A DNA stretch of 24,621 nt, taken from positions 1-24,621 of the forward strand of contig CAYPDX010000018.1 in the NCBI GenBank assembly GCA_964409695.1, given 5' to 3'. A program made the position numbers and the translations under genes. The notes below the pieces were generated by a model. That model was not told the DNA's origin. It searched no databases and saw only the letters and a list, made by a program, of their open reading frames with translations. This DNA comes from JABDAD01 sp964409695. Its GTDB lineage: Bacteria; Pseudomonadota; Alphaproteobacteria; Rickettsiales; Rickettsiaceae. Position 1 is the stretch's first letter; each line of letters opens with the position of its first letter. Below, one piece after another: positions 8,681 through 16,010 of this stretch.

Positions 8681-9376
8681 CTACCGCTCTCTTTTTGTTT
8701 TTTCGAGTAGTTTGCTTGCAGCAATCTTCATATCACCTGATAATTCAAATTGCTGCAGCGCTCCTCTAATACCTAAATTTCCTACAACTTTATCAAAAGT
8801 CTTTTTACAACTCATAGAATCAAAACATTCTTCTTCTTGCACTAAAACAACACTTGGGACTATTTCTATTCCAAACTTACTAAATGATTCATCATCAATT
8901 ATTGCTCCTGCTACTTTATTTTCTGATTTAGCATTATGAGCAGATTCTCCATCTTGAAGATCTGTTATAATTCTAATCAGTTCCTTAAAATTACCGTTTG
9001 GAAGACCTTTAAACACAAGAATTCCTCCATATTTTGACGCTTCCTTGTAATAGTTTTTAAGGAGAGTTGCTGGCATTGAAGTTGAAACAAACACAAGTAA
9101 CTGAGGCTTTACTTCCATATTTAATTGATCCATCTGATCAGCAGAAAGATCAGAATCAGAATTGCTAGATAAAAAATTCTTTATCTCTAACTTTGATTGT
9201 TCAATAACAAACTTTCTAGCATCTACTCCTTGAGTAATTGCAAAATCTTTATCTGCTTTTTCTTCTGCGTTAGTACCAAAGCTATTAGAACTTGCAAAAG
9301 CTATACAACCCTCACAAAATATGGATATAACGAATAAAAATATCATTAAAGCATACAACAATTTTTCTTCCTCCAT
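8681..9376 (-). CDS. trbC: TrbC, F-type pilin assembly protein
   Basis: TrbC is a periplasmic F-specific pilus assembly protein (212 residues in F; 231 here from ATG 9376). It shows a leader to about residue 28, then LLVFVSTSMPATLLKNYYKE, the hallmark TrbC_Ftype stretch (F: LVSFSMP), followed by GGILVFKGLPNGNFKELI and a GIEIVPSVVLVQ strand-loop, which together suggest a thioredoxin-like fold. The start is uncertain: ATG 9376 has no clear ribosome site, while a GGAGG at 9370-9374 lies 8 bases before an in-frame TTG at 9361, giving a 226-residue product whose leader would begin directly at the hydrophobic core. It overlaps the traU 3' end, so expression is probably coupled. Confidence 0.88.
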   Translation of the reverse strand: MEEEKLLYALMIFLFVISIFCEGCIAFASSNSFGTNAEEKADKDFAITQGVDARKFVIEQSKLEIKNFLSSNSDSDLSADQMDQLNMEVKPQLLVFVSTSMPATLLKNYYKEASKYGGILVFKGLPNGNFKELIRIITDLQDGESAHNAKSENKVAGAIIDDESFSKFGIEIVPSVVLVQEEECFDSMSCKKTFDKVVGNLGIRGALQQFELSGDMKIAASKLLEKTKRER

Positions 9377-10437
9377 ATTAAATAACCAAAATCCTGACCG
9401 TCATATGGATACTCTCTTCCGCTAGAATATAGTAAATCAGAAAGGCCAAGTGGCCAGCAACCGATTGGACCAGAACTAGGCCTTGGATTTGTCATCTGAA
9501 GCTTATATTGGCTTTTTTTAATTTTCATGGCCCTGTTTTTACGACATAATTTGCCGTTTATTGAACCATCATCTGTTGAGGTTTCTTGAGCAAGCCCCAT
9601 ACGATGCATTTTTGAAAGAATACGAGTTGTAAACAAACTACTATTTTGTACTCCTCCAATATGGTCAGCATTAGCACCACTTAGAGGATACATATTACCC
9701 CAGCATCCAGCGCACCAAAACATCGAATCCATTGGAGTAGATATAGTAGCAGACGCGCAGTCTAAACTACAAGCCGCCTGCGCTATAGGATTACCAAATA
9801 ACCAAACCTCCGGATTCATAAGCTGCTGCAACTTATCATCATTCCAAGTCACATCAAACTCACTCATATATGCTACATCAAACGTAGATTTTTCTAAGCA
9901 TGCAAAATCAGTTAAGAGTTCTAGCCAATAAACAAGAGGATAAATATAATAATGGAGATGGTAGAAACTATGATGAGCATGATGATTGCCATACCCATGC
10001 TGATAACTCGAAACTTTAGTTAACTTAAGTGGCCCCATCTGAGTTCCTCCAAGATTTGTCATACAATATGGAGTTCTGGTAACATCAACTAATCTTCCTG
10101 GCTCCCAGAAGCCTATAGAGACTCCAGGCACCGGAACATTAGATTTTGTACACAGGCAAATTGGGCTTGCTGGATTTTTTATGTCTCTGTTTTTGATGCC
10201 TCCACCCCTTGCAACAGGAATAGGTCCGATAGTAATAGGTAAAAGACAGCTCCAACAAATATCAGTTATAGGATTGACAAAATGTCCAGAACATGGGAAA
10301 TTAGCAACCGCTACGCTTGGTTGTATAACAAACCAAAGTAGTATGAGTTTTATTATTTTATAAGACTTATTTTTTCCATTGCCTTGAGAGCTGAGTTTGG
10401 CGACCTCTCTCAAGGCTTTTTTCTTATTTAAATACAA
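9346..10437 (-). CDS. traU: TraU, F-type conjugative DNA transfer / pilus assembly protein
   Basis: This is a clear TraU: 363 residues against 330 in F. Conserved blocks include CSGHFVNPITDICWSC after the signal peptide (leader about residues 24-46, ending VAVA), GFWEPGRLVDVTRTPYCM, FYHLHYYIYPLVYWLELL, AYMSEFDVTWND, LMNPEVWLFGNPIAQAAC, MFWCAGCWGNMYPL, and a C terminus FGYLIWRKKNCCML like that of F TraU. In F it is needed for DNA transfer more than for piliation. No ATG lies before the signal peptide; TTG 10437 has AGG 6 bases upstream, and a second TTG is 8 codons further in. The first 20 or so codons cover a perfect 10-bp inverted repeat and form a leader extension that F lacks. A truncated second copy of this 5' end lies at 11758-11961. 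Confidence 0.95.
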   Translation of the reverse strand: MYLNKKKALREVAKLSSQGNGKNKSYKIIKLILLWFVIQPSVAVANFPCSGHFVNPITDICWSCLLPITIGPIPVARGGGIKNRDIKNPASPICLCTKSNVPVPGVSIGFWEPGRLVDVTRTPYCMTNLGGTQMGPLKLTKVSSYQHGYGNHHAHHSFYHLHYYIYPLVYWLELLTDFACLEKSTFDVAYMSEFDVTWNDDKLQQLMNPEVWLFGNPIAQAACSLDCASATISTPMDSMFWCAGCWGNMYPLSGANADHIGGVQNSSLFTTRILSKMHRMGLAQETSTDDGSINGKLCRKNRAMKIKKSQYKLQMTNPRPSSGPIGCWPLGLSDLLYSSGREYPYDGQDFGYLIWRKKNCCML

Positions 10438-10528
10438 ATTTTACCTATTCTTCATTCTTTCATTCCTTGAATATCTTTCCAGCCCATAAATCCTCCAGAA
10501 ATTCTTTAACGGGATATATTATTATTTC
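10234..10528. repeat. Direct repeat copy A (traU 5' end plus ATPase 3' end)
   Basis: Matches 11758-12052 at a constant offset of 1524 bases, without gaps. Bases 10343-10492 (150 bp) are identical to the other copy; the outer parts differ at about 10 percent of positions (11 of about 106 on the traU side, 4 of about 37 on the ATPase side). Confidence 0.9.
10381..10416 (+). terminator. Terminator-like hairpin inside the traU 5' end
   Basis: A perfect 10-bp inverted repeat (GCCTTGAGAG / CTCTCAAGGC) with a 16-base loop is followed on the plus strand by TTTTTT. It has the form of an intrinsic terminator for plus-strand transcription, antisense to the operon, yet it falls within the traU reading frame. 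The identical element recurs at 11905-11940. Possibly it stops antisense transcripts, or it is an inserted palindromic element. Confidence 0.45.
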
Positions 10529-11647
10529 TTCTCCATCCTCTAAAATAATTCTTCTAGCGCTATCTTCCATACAGACAATATAACCTCTATTTACTCCGTA
10601 CTCTTTCATAAATATTTTAAGATTTTTTAGCTCAGTTTTATGTATGTGGCTTGAGATCTTAACTTCCACAGGCACTGGAGAAGAAGCCCCAGCCAAATGA
10701 ATAATAAAATCCACCTCAATACCAGTGTGCGTGCGCCAATAGCTAATTTGGTGGTCCAGAAGATTTAATTTTATATACGCTAATAATTCAAGGTATATAT
10801 AATGCTCAAAAGACTTACCAGCTTCAATACCTTGCAAAACTTCAAATTTACGATTCATTAGTCTATTGGCAATACCTACATCAAATAAATAAAACTTTGG
10901 AACAGATGAAATAATTCTTCTACTTGCCCTACCTAAATAGGGATAAACAAAATAACCTACTAAAGTATCCTCAAGAATTTGATAATACTCTTTTACTGTA
11001 GAAGAATGCACTGCAACATCACGTGCTATATTAGAGTAATTTAATTGTTCTCCATGTGAAAAAATAATAGTTTTCAAAAAATTACCAAAACCTGATAGAT
11101 TACGCACTAACCCTTCAGCCTTTATTTCAGAAGAAAGATATTCCTCTAGATAAGTACTTAGCATATGTTTAGCATTATCTACCCTGTAATGTTTTGGTAA
11201 TAAACCGTTGTTGAATATCTTTAGTAAATTAAATTCTTCTTTTATTTCCGGATAAACCAAAGGATAAAAATGATATTTTAAAGCTCTTCCTCCAAGCAAA
11301 TTTACTCCTATCTTCTTCATTTTTCTTGTGCTAGAACCGCATAAAATAAAAGAACATTTTGTATTCTCAATAAGCCAATGTATCTCATCCATAACAGCTG
11401 GTACTTTTTGCACTTCATCTATAATTATTGGCAGCGCAAGTGCTTCTACAGGTAAATTTAGAATATCTTCTTTAAATTCCCACGGAGCTCTATTATATTT
11501 ATAGAATAATTTTGTGCTCAGAAAATCAAATCTCGTCGAATTCGGATATAACTCACGTAAGTAAGTTGACTTACCAGTTTTTCTTGCTCCAATAAGATAT
11601 GCAGATTCTCTTTCTGGTAAATTTAATTTTAAATATCTTTTATACAT
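10460..11647 (-). CDS. AAA_14 / DUF4143-type ATPase inserted between traW and traU
   Basis: The 395-residue protein has a P-loop GARKTGKST (Walker A, about residues 20-28), PIIIDEVQ (Walker B, about 93-100), a sensor-like SFILCGSSTRKM, then a helical region, and a C-terminal DUF4143-type domain with GIEVDFII...VPVEVKIS, which resembles a PD-(D/E)xK nuclease signature. Such ATPases are common and repeatedly amplified in prokaryotic genomes, including Rickettsiales; their roles are mostly unknown, and some sit with toxin-antitoxin or mobile genes. It is not a known F transfer gene. It has its own promoter (11672-11700) and upstream palindrome, reads in the operon direction, and ends 22 bases before traU. 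A relic of a second related ATPase lies at 11984-12103, so this locus has hosted two. Intact as far as can be seen. Confidence 0.85.
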   Translation of the reverse strand: MYKRYLKLNLPERESAYLIGARKTGKSTYLRELYPNSTRFDFLSTKLFYKYNRAPWEFKEDILNLPVEALALPIIIDEVQKVPAVMDEIHWLIENTKCSFILCGSSTRKMKKIGVNLLGGRALKYHFYPLVYPEIKEEFNLLKIFNNGLLPKHYRVDNAKHMLSTYLEEYLSSEIKAEGLVRNLSGFGNFLKTIIFSHGEQLNYSNIARDVAVHSSTVKEYYQILEDTLVGYFVYPYLGRASRRIISSVPKFYLFDVGIANRLMNRKFEVLQGIEAGKSFEHYIYLELLAYIKLNLLDHQISYWRTHTGIEVDFIIHLAGASSPVPVEVKISSHIHKTELKNLKIFMKEYGVNRGYIVCMEDSARRIILEDGEEIIIYPVKEFLEDLWAGKIFKE

Positions 11648-11671
11648 AAAAAACCTTTTTATTCTAATAAA

Positions 11672-11700
11672 ACTATAACATCTGAATAAGTTCTAGTCAA
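11672..11700 (-). promoter_or_regulatory. Sigma-70-type promoter of the ATPase gene
   Basis: On the minus strand: TTGACT (11695-11700), a 17-base spacer, and TATAGT (11672-11677), each one base from consensus, 24 bases before the ATPase ATG. A perfect palindrome (11730-11750) lies just upstream. The promoter could also transcribe traU and later genes. Confidence 0.65.
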
Positions 11701-11729
11701 AATAAACGATGATAATTTTGAGTTAATTA

Positions 11730-11750
11730 TAAATAAACACTGTTTATTTA
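11730..11750. promoter_or_regulatory. Perfect palindrome upstream of the ATPase promoter (operator or element end)
   Basis: Arms of 10 bp around a single C; the core is ATAAACACTGTTTAT. It ends 30 bases before the -35 box and 7 bases from the point where traU homology breaks off. The 15-bp core recurs at 12262-12276 and, with a changed centre, at 12231-12245. Confidence 0.6.
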
Positions 11751-11757
11751 GATTATC

Positions 11758-11961
11758 TATTGGGAAAAGATAACTCCAACAAATATCAGTTATGGGATTG
11801 ACAAAATGTCCAGAACATGGAAAATTAGCAACCGCTACGTTTGGTTGTATTAGCAACCAAAATAGCATGAGTTTTATTATTTTATAAGACTTATTTTTTC
11901 CATTGCCTTGAGAGCTGAGTTTGGCGACCTCTCTCAAGGCTTTTTTCTTATTTAAATACAA
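11758..11961 (-). pseudogene. traU: Truncated second copy of the traU 5' end
   Basis: From TTG 11961 the first 68 codons match the full traU start (about 10 percent base differences near the break, none over the first third), through the signal peptide and CSGHFVNPITDICWS. At about 11757 homology stops abruptly. The frame then runs on through unrelated sequence across the ATPase promoter to a stop at 11659, giving a possible 100-residue fusion product with an intact export signal. The remaining 80 percent of traU is missing, so this is a relic created by recombination; whether the short exported peptide is made is unknown. Confidence 0.85.
11905..11940 (+). terminator. Second copy of the terminator-like hairpin
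   Basis: Identical to the hairpin at 10381-10416, including loop and following T-run, within the traU relic. It lies inside the 150-bp identical core of the direct repeat, so it is a copy, not an independent gain. Confidence 0.45.
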
Positions 11962-11983
11962 ATTTTACCTATTCTTCATTCTT

Positions 11984-12103
11984 TCATTCCTTGAATATCT
12001 TTCCAGCCCATAAATCTTCTAAAAATTCTTTAACTGGATATATTATTATTTCTCCAACATTATCAAACTCTACCTTTCTTGCTCTATCAGCTTTCGTAAA
12101 GTA
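11984..12103 (-). pseudogene. 3' remnant of a second DUF4143-type ATPase gene
   Basis: The minus strand encodes about 38 in-frame codons (TKADRARKVEFDNVG, then EIIIYPVKEFLEDLWAGKIF) ending in TGA at 11984. The last 22 residues are identical to the C terminus of the complete ATPase at 10460-11647, while the residues before differ, so this is a distinct relative. Just upstream the sequence becomes TTTATTTTGACTA, the same string that forms the -35 region of the intact ATPase. An internal deletion has thus joined the promoter region of this copy to its last 40 codons. Confidence 0.75.
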
Positions 12104-12124
12104 TAGTCAAAATAAATTATCTTT

Positions 12125-12144
12125 ATTTAAAGTACACTTTAAAT
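12125..12144. promoter_or_regulatory. Perfect 20-bp palindrome near the ATPase relic
   Basis: Arms ATTTAAAGT and ACTTTAAAT separated by AC. It lies 15 bases upstream (minus sense) of the TTGACT of the deleted ATPase copy. AT-rich, so chance cannot be excluded, but 9+9 perfect arms next to other palindromes is notable. Confidence 0.45.
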
Positions 12145-12230
12145 AACCCGTCGTTCTTTTAAGCCACACTAATCTTTTTCTAAAAAATATCTCACAATAA
12201 ACAAAAGCATCAATAGAGTTTGTATTCTAT

Positions 12231-12245
12231 ATAAACTGTGTTTAT
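12231..12245. promoter_or_regulatory. Palindrome ATAAAC-N3-GTTTAT
   Basis: Same 6-bp arms and 3-bp spacer as the palindromes at 11730-11750 and 12262-12276, with centre TGT in place of ACT. Paired with the next site, centres 31 bp apart. Confidence 0.5.
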
Positions 12246-12261
12246 TAAAAGTATACTCCGG

Positions 12262-12276
12262 ATAAACACTGTTTAT
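12262..12276. promoter_or_regulatory. Palindrome ATAAACACTGTTTAT after traW
   Basis: Exact 15-bp match to the core of the palindrome at 11730-11750. It lies 24 bases past the traW stop, at the outer edge of the inserted region, as the other copy lies at the edge of the traU break. It is either an operator shared by both ATPase copies or a mark of the element end. Confidence 0.55.
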
Positions 12277-12299
12277 TCTAAATTTAACACTTAACTACC

Positions 12300-12992
12300 T
12301 TACTTTATCTTACATATCATCTCTCTTACTATTAACACCTTACTATCCTTTTCTTGCACTACAGTAGCTGGAACGTGCTTAATTCCAAACTTACCAGTTA
12401 ACTCTCCAAACTGATCAAAGTATACCTCTGTATTAAGCTTATCAGCTAGATCTAAAGGCCTTCCTCCAACAAGTATTATTCTGTTTTCTTTTTTTTCAGC
12501 TTCGGTACTCAAAGACTCGTTTTTTAATTGATCAATAAGCCAGTCAACTTGCTCTTCATCTCTTGCATCTATAAAATATAGTTTTCTATCAAACTCCATA
12601 TGATCAAGTGGGTTTATCTTCGTCCCCATATGGTATAGAAGTTTTCCATCTGGTAATTGTATGTCTTCTTGTAAAACATACGTCGGATCAAAAGTAAAAC
12701 TTTCTTCCTTAGTTGTTTTGGTAATTCTTGGAACTGGGTCAGGTTCTTCTACTTTCTTTCTAGCTAAATCTACCATTTTCTCATTTTGCTTTGTTACATC
12801 TACGCTTTTGAGCTTCCTCATAATCATTGATAAAAATCCTTCTTCTTTTATCTCAAACGTCTGACCCATTTTGCCAAAATCTTTTGCTTCAGCAGTGACT
12901 TGAACTAACATAAAGATAATAAAAACCATCGAATACTTTATGCTTTTAAATATTATTCTCTCAACTTTGTATTTGATTTCTTTCCTAATCAT
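12300..12992 (-). CDS. traW: TraW, F-type periplasmic pilus assembly protein
   Basis: From ATG 12992 the product is 230 residues (F TraW 210). A leader covers about residues 10-36 (basic, then MVFIIFMLVQVTAEA). Typical TraW blocks follow: FDPTYVLQEDIQLPDGKLLY, GTKINPLDHM, a strand-rich RKLYFIDARDEEQVDWL, RIILVGGRPLDL, and EVYFDQFGELTGKFGIKHVP near the C terminus, as in F (FDQHG...RFGI..VPA). TraW works with TrbC, TraU, TraF and TraH in the periplasm. An in-frame ATG at 13037 would add 15 residues before the leader; I chose 12992 since it places the leader at the N terminus and overlaps trbI by 8 bases. The ATPase insertion separates it from its usual neighbour traU. Confidence 0.9.
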   Translation of the reverse strand: MIRKEIKYKVERIIFKSIKYSMVFIIFMLVQVTAEAKDFGKMGQTFEIKEEGFLSMIMRKLKSVDVTKQNEKMVDLARKKVEEPDPVPRITKTTKEESFTFDPTYVLQEDIQLPDGKLLYHMGTKINPLDHMEFDRKLYFIDARDEEQVDWLIDQLKNESLSTEAEKKENRIILVGGRPLDLADKLNTEVYFDQFGELTGKFGIKHVPATVVQEKDSKVLIVREMICKIK

Positions 12993-13398
12993 TATTTTCT
13001 GATTCTTCCACAATAGTATTAGGGCCTGTAGTACCATCCTCGAGATGCAACTTCTCTATTACTTCATCATAGATATCTCTTGAAATCGATCTAACATTCT
13101 GTCCATATACTTTGCCTGCACTAAAGATGATCTCTGAATTCTTATCACCTCGAACTAAAGCATTTTCTTCCATTAATTCAGCTGCTCTTTTAGGCTTCCC
13201 AAAAAATAATTGTCTCTGCTCAGGATCGTCTATGGATTCTATTCTTTCTCTCTCAAATCCTAGTATTTCTTCTTGCGATACATATTTTACAACATGTTCA
13301 GTTTTTTTATTTAATGTTACGGCTAGAATATAGCCAAGCAATATGCCTATTATTGTAAATACGATATTTCCTGCCCGCATTGATAAAAAGTTAAACAT
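12985..13398 (-). CDS. trbI: TrbI, F-type pilus assembly/retraction protein
   Basis: The 137-residue protein (F TrbI 128) has one N-terminal membrane segment (about residues 9-28) and a hydrophilic periplasmic domain. The stretch SEIIFSAGKVYGQNVRSISR followed by DIYDEVIEKL parallels the conserved TrbI region of F (VILVSPAVVQGAPDISREI). Position between traC and traW is that of F trbI. In F, loss alters pilus retraction and length. ATG 13398 overlaps the traC stop by 8 bases. Confidence 0.85.
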   Translation of the reverse strand: MFNFLSMRAGNIVFTIIGILLGYILAVTLNKKTEHVVKYVSQEEILGFERERIESIDDPEQRQLFFGKPKRAAELMEENALVRGDKNSEIIFSAGKVYGQNVRSISRDIYDEVIEKLHLEDGTTGPNTIVEESENND

Positions 13399-15991
13399 AC
13401 CCGTATTTCCTCAGTGCAATAGTTGTAACAGCTTCATCAAGAGAGATACCAGACTCTGTTAATTCATTTAATCCTCTAAATATGTCAGCATCTGTTGAGT
13501 ATAAAACTTTGGAATAATTATCAAGGGCAAGGCGCCCTACTATCTTTACAGCAGTTGCACATAATAAAGCTTCTGCATATTTTTCTCTTGCAATACTAAC
13601 TGATTTTATAAGAGGTATAATATCCTTGTATGCTTCAGATGTTTTAAAAGCATTGATACCTTTTTCATCCTGCTTAAGAAGAACTGTCCATGTACTATTT
13701 TCTAAAATAGCTTTTTGATGCTCTCCTCCTTGCAAATCAGTGAAATTCTGAACACATACAACGAGGCTTCCTCCGTATTTTCTAAGTGTTCGTGCAAGTT
13801 CAGCTAAAAATTTTGCAGAGTGCTCTAACACCATCCAGGCTTCATCAACAATAATTACAAATCTCTTACTTCTATCCCCAGTAAGAACCTGCATAAAGAT
13901 TTGCATACTTATGATTTGTAATACAACAGCAAGAAATAATGGATCATTCTTGATTTCTTCAAATTCAAAAACTGTAATTTGTTTATCGAACTTTGCTTCT
14001 TGTTTTGGCTTATTTCCTTCTTCATTATTATTGCTACTGAAGAATTTTCCATAAAGCCCTTTCTTTGTGTAAGAATACAAACTATGTGATAAGTTAGTGG
14101 CTACTGCACTATTGTTCTTTGCATTGTTATTATTTTTTTTATCTTCTACTCCCTTTGAAAGAACTTCAGCAAGCTTTGTAATATCTAATTTACTCCCATA
14201 AAGTTCTAAACCTATTGAGATAGCTTTTTCAATAATGGATTCTTCTAAATTATTACCCTTTGCCCCGCACATTGAACAAACTATAGCTTTAGCATAACTC
14301 TTTGCTATTAACCTATCACTTTCAGAAATATTAGCTTTAAATCCACTAAAAGGATTAAGCACAATATTACTACCGCTACCAAATTGTATGACCTCTCCTC
14401 CAAGTAAATTACATACATTCTTAAAGCTCTGACCAATATCTAAAATAAATACCTTAACATTCTGAGCCATCATACTTGTTGTGAAATCCTGTAAAAAAAC
14501 AGATTTACCAGATCCTGATGGACCAAATACACATACATTGTAATTACCACTAGAAATTCTATAAAATGGATTCCAGTTAAATAACTGCCCCCTCCTTCCA
14601 GATAATAACATGCCAGGCTCAGGTACCCCTTTCCACTCAGCATGAATTGGAAGCTTTGCTATTACTTCACTTGATAAAGATATTTTTGTAAGTTTAAAAT
14701 TTGATAGGCTTTTCCATAGGTATGAGCAATGCATAGGTAGTATTGATAGAAGTGCGGGAAACTGAAAATGACGATTTACATCTATCCTCCAGTCTAAGAT
14801 ATTATAAAGCGAAAATAAACTCTGCTCAGCCTCATCTATAAAGTCAGATGGTGCTGTCATCATTACCTGAAAATACTCAGTTAAAAACTTTTCTCCATTT
14901 TTAGCTCTATCATTAATATCTTTCCACTCCGCTGCCTCTCGTTTTATATCCCTGTTATTCCTTGAGAACCATTGCTCCGATGATGCAATCACTCTTTCTC
15001 CTTTTTCAACGAGAGCGGTTTGAGTGGCCTTATTAAGATTATTCGCTACAGTATAAGACAATATGAATCTTGCCGGTATCGCAAGGTTGTCTCTTACCCC
15101 ATCACCAAGTAACCCTATCATTTCATCTAAGCTAAATTCTTTAGGTAGATCAGTTACAAAATAACATTTAGATGCAAGCTTTGAAGATTTGTGTTCTATT
15201 CTATCTTCTAGAATTACATTACTTACACCAGGAGTAAGTATTTGATCGGATATTATTATATTTTTATTATATCGTCTTGGCCTTGAATTGGGTCTTACTC
15301 TATCATTATTTCTTATATCAAGATTTAACTCTACAATCTCTCTAACTAAAACTATCAAATCTTCAGCCTCTAATAGTTTTGGAGCTAGGTTTATTGAATC
15401 TAACTTCTGCTTTAGATTCTGCATAAAGATTTTTAATTCATTAAGTTTACTGCTACTTCCACCACAATTTTGATTAAAAACTAGATAAAGCTTATAATCT
15501 CTAGTAATTCTTCCAGAAGAATTCTTAAAATCCCTCGATAATCTATGTAAGAATTTTTCTCTACCTTGCTCTAGTTTTTTCAAGAGTGGATTAGTTGATA
15601 CCCGGGCTTGCTTCCACTTTTCTGTAATGCTTCCTATATCTGAGCTTGCTACCAATAAAAATTGCATCCAACTATCAGCAGGCATTTCATTATTAAAAAA
15701 TAACTCTAGGTTTTTTTCTAATGCTTCTTTACTTCCAACTATAGGATCAAGTTCCATCAAAAATCCAGCAACTCCATCATCAGTATAAAATACAGAAGAT
15801 GATTCATCATAATATTTATAAATAAGATATTCAGAAAGACTCCTTGCTGACCCAGTGCTAATTTCTACTTCTTTTTTTATTTTATCAGAGATACAAGAAG
15901 TACCACCTCTTATATTATCTTCAAAACCAGCAAACTCAGCAAATCTAGCTGAAATATCAATTAAATGTTCCTTTAGACTTGAAATACGCAT
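13391..15991 (-). CDS. traC: TraC, conjugation assembly ATPase (VirB4 family)
   Basis: TraC is the cytoplasmic-face ATPase that powers pilus assembly; 866 residues against 875 in F. The N-terminal TraC_F-type domain (to about 440) is followed by a RecA-like ATPase domain: FGPSGSGKSVFLQDF (Walker A, about 489-503), VKVFILDIGQSF, and RFVIIVDEAWMVLEHSAKFL (Walker B, about 710-729), then LARTLRKYGGSLVVCVQNFTD, the VirB4-type motif with conserved Arg and Gln. A low-complexity Lys/Asn stretch at about 615-630 looks like a linker. ATG 15991 has AGGGA about 11 bases upstream and lies 19 bases after traV. All catalytic motifs seem intact. Confidence 0.96.
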   Translation of the reverse strand: MRISSLKEHLIDISARFAEFAGFEDNIRGGTSCISDKIKKEVEISTGSARSLSEYLIYKYYDESSSVFYTDDGVAGFLMELDPIVGSKEALEKNLELFFNNEMPADSWMQFLLVASSDIGSITEKWKQARVSTNPLLKKLEQGREKFLHRLSRDFKNSSGRITRDYKLYLVFNQNCGGSSSKLNELKIFMQNLKQKLDSINLAPKLLEAEDLIVLVREIVELNLDIRNNDRVRPNSRPRRYNKNIIISDQILTPGVSNVILEDRIEHKSSKLASKCYFVTDLPKEFSLDEMIGLLGDGVRDNLAIPARFILSYTVANNLNKATQTALVEKGERVIASSEQWFSRNNRDIKREAAEWKDINDRAKNGEKFLTEYFQVMMTAPSDFIDEAEQSLFSLYNILDWRIDVNRHFQFPALLSILPMHCSYLWKSLSNFKLTKISLSSEVIAKLPIHAEWKGVPEPGMLLSGRRGQLFNWNPFYRISSGNYNVCVFGPSGSGKSVFLQDFTTSMMAQNVKVFILDIGQSFKNVCNLLGGEVIQFGSGSNIVLNPFSGFKANISESDRLIAKSYAKAIVCSMCGAKGNNLEESIIEKAISIGLELYGSKLDITKLAEVLSKGVEDKKNNNNAKNNSAVATNLSHSLYSYTKKGLYGKFFSSNNNEEGNKPKQEAKFDKQITVFEFEEIKNDPLFLAVVLQIISMQIFMQVLTGDRSKRFVIIVDEAWMVLEHSAKFLAELARTLRKYGGSLVVCVQNFTDLQGGEHQKAILENSTWTVLLKQDEKGINAFKTSEAYKDIIPLIKSVSIAREKYAEALLCATAVKIVGRLALDNYSKVLYSTDADIFRGLNELTESGISLDEAVTTIALRKYGYV

Positions 15992-16010
15992 GTATATTAA
16001 TTCCCTATTT

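Larger units (their letters stand above)
11758..12052. repeat. Direct repeat copy B (traU 5' end plus ATPase 3' end)
   Basis: Second copy of the repeat at 10234-10528; the identical core is 11867-12016. The pair brackets the intact ATPase, so recombination between them could delete or duplicate the 1524-bp unit. Confidence 0.9.

Noticed and set aside
8530..8724. 64-codon minus-strand frame across the trbC/traN junction
   Set aside because: Out of frame with both well-supported genes, low-complexity Lys/Cys composition, no family match.
11659..11961. Intact 100-residue gene starting like TraU
   Set aside because: Only the first 68 codons match TraU; the tail is chance reading through the ATPase promoter and palindrome, so it is listed as a relic.
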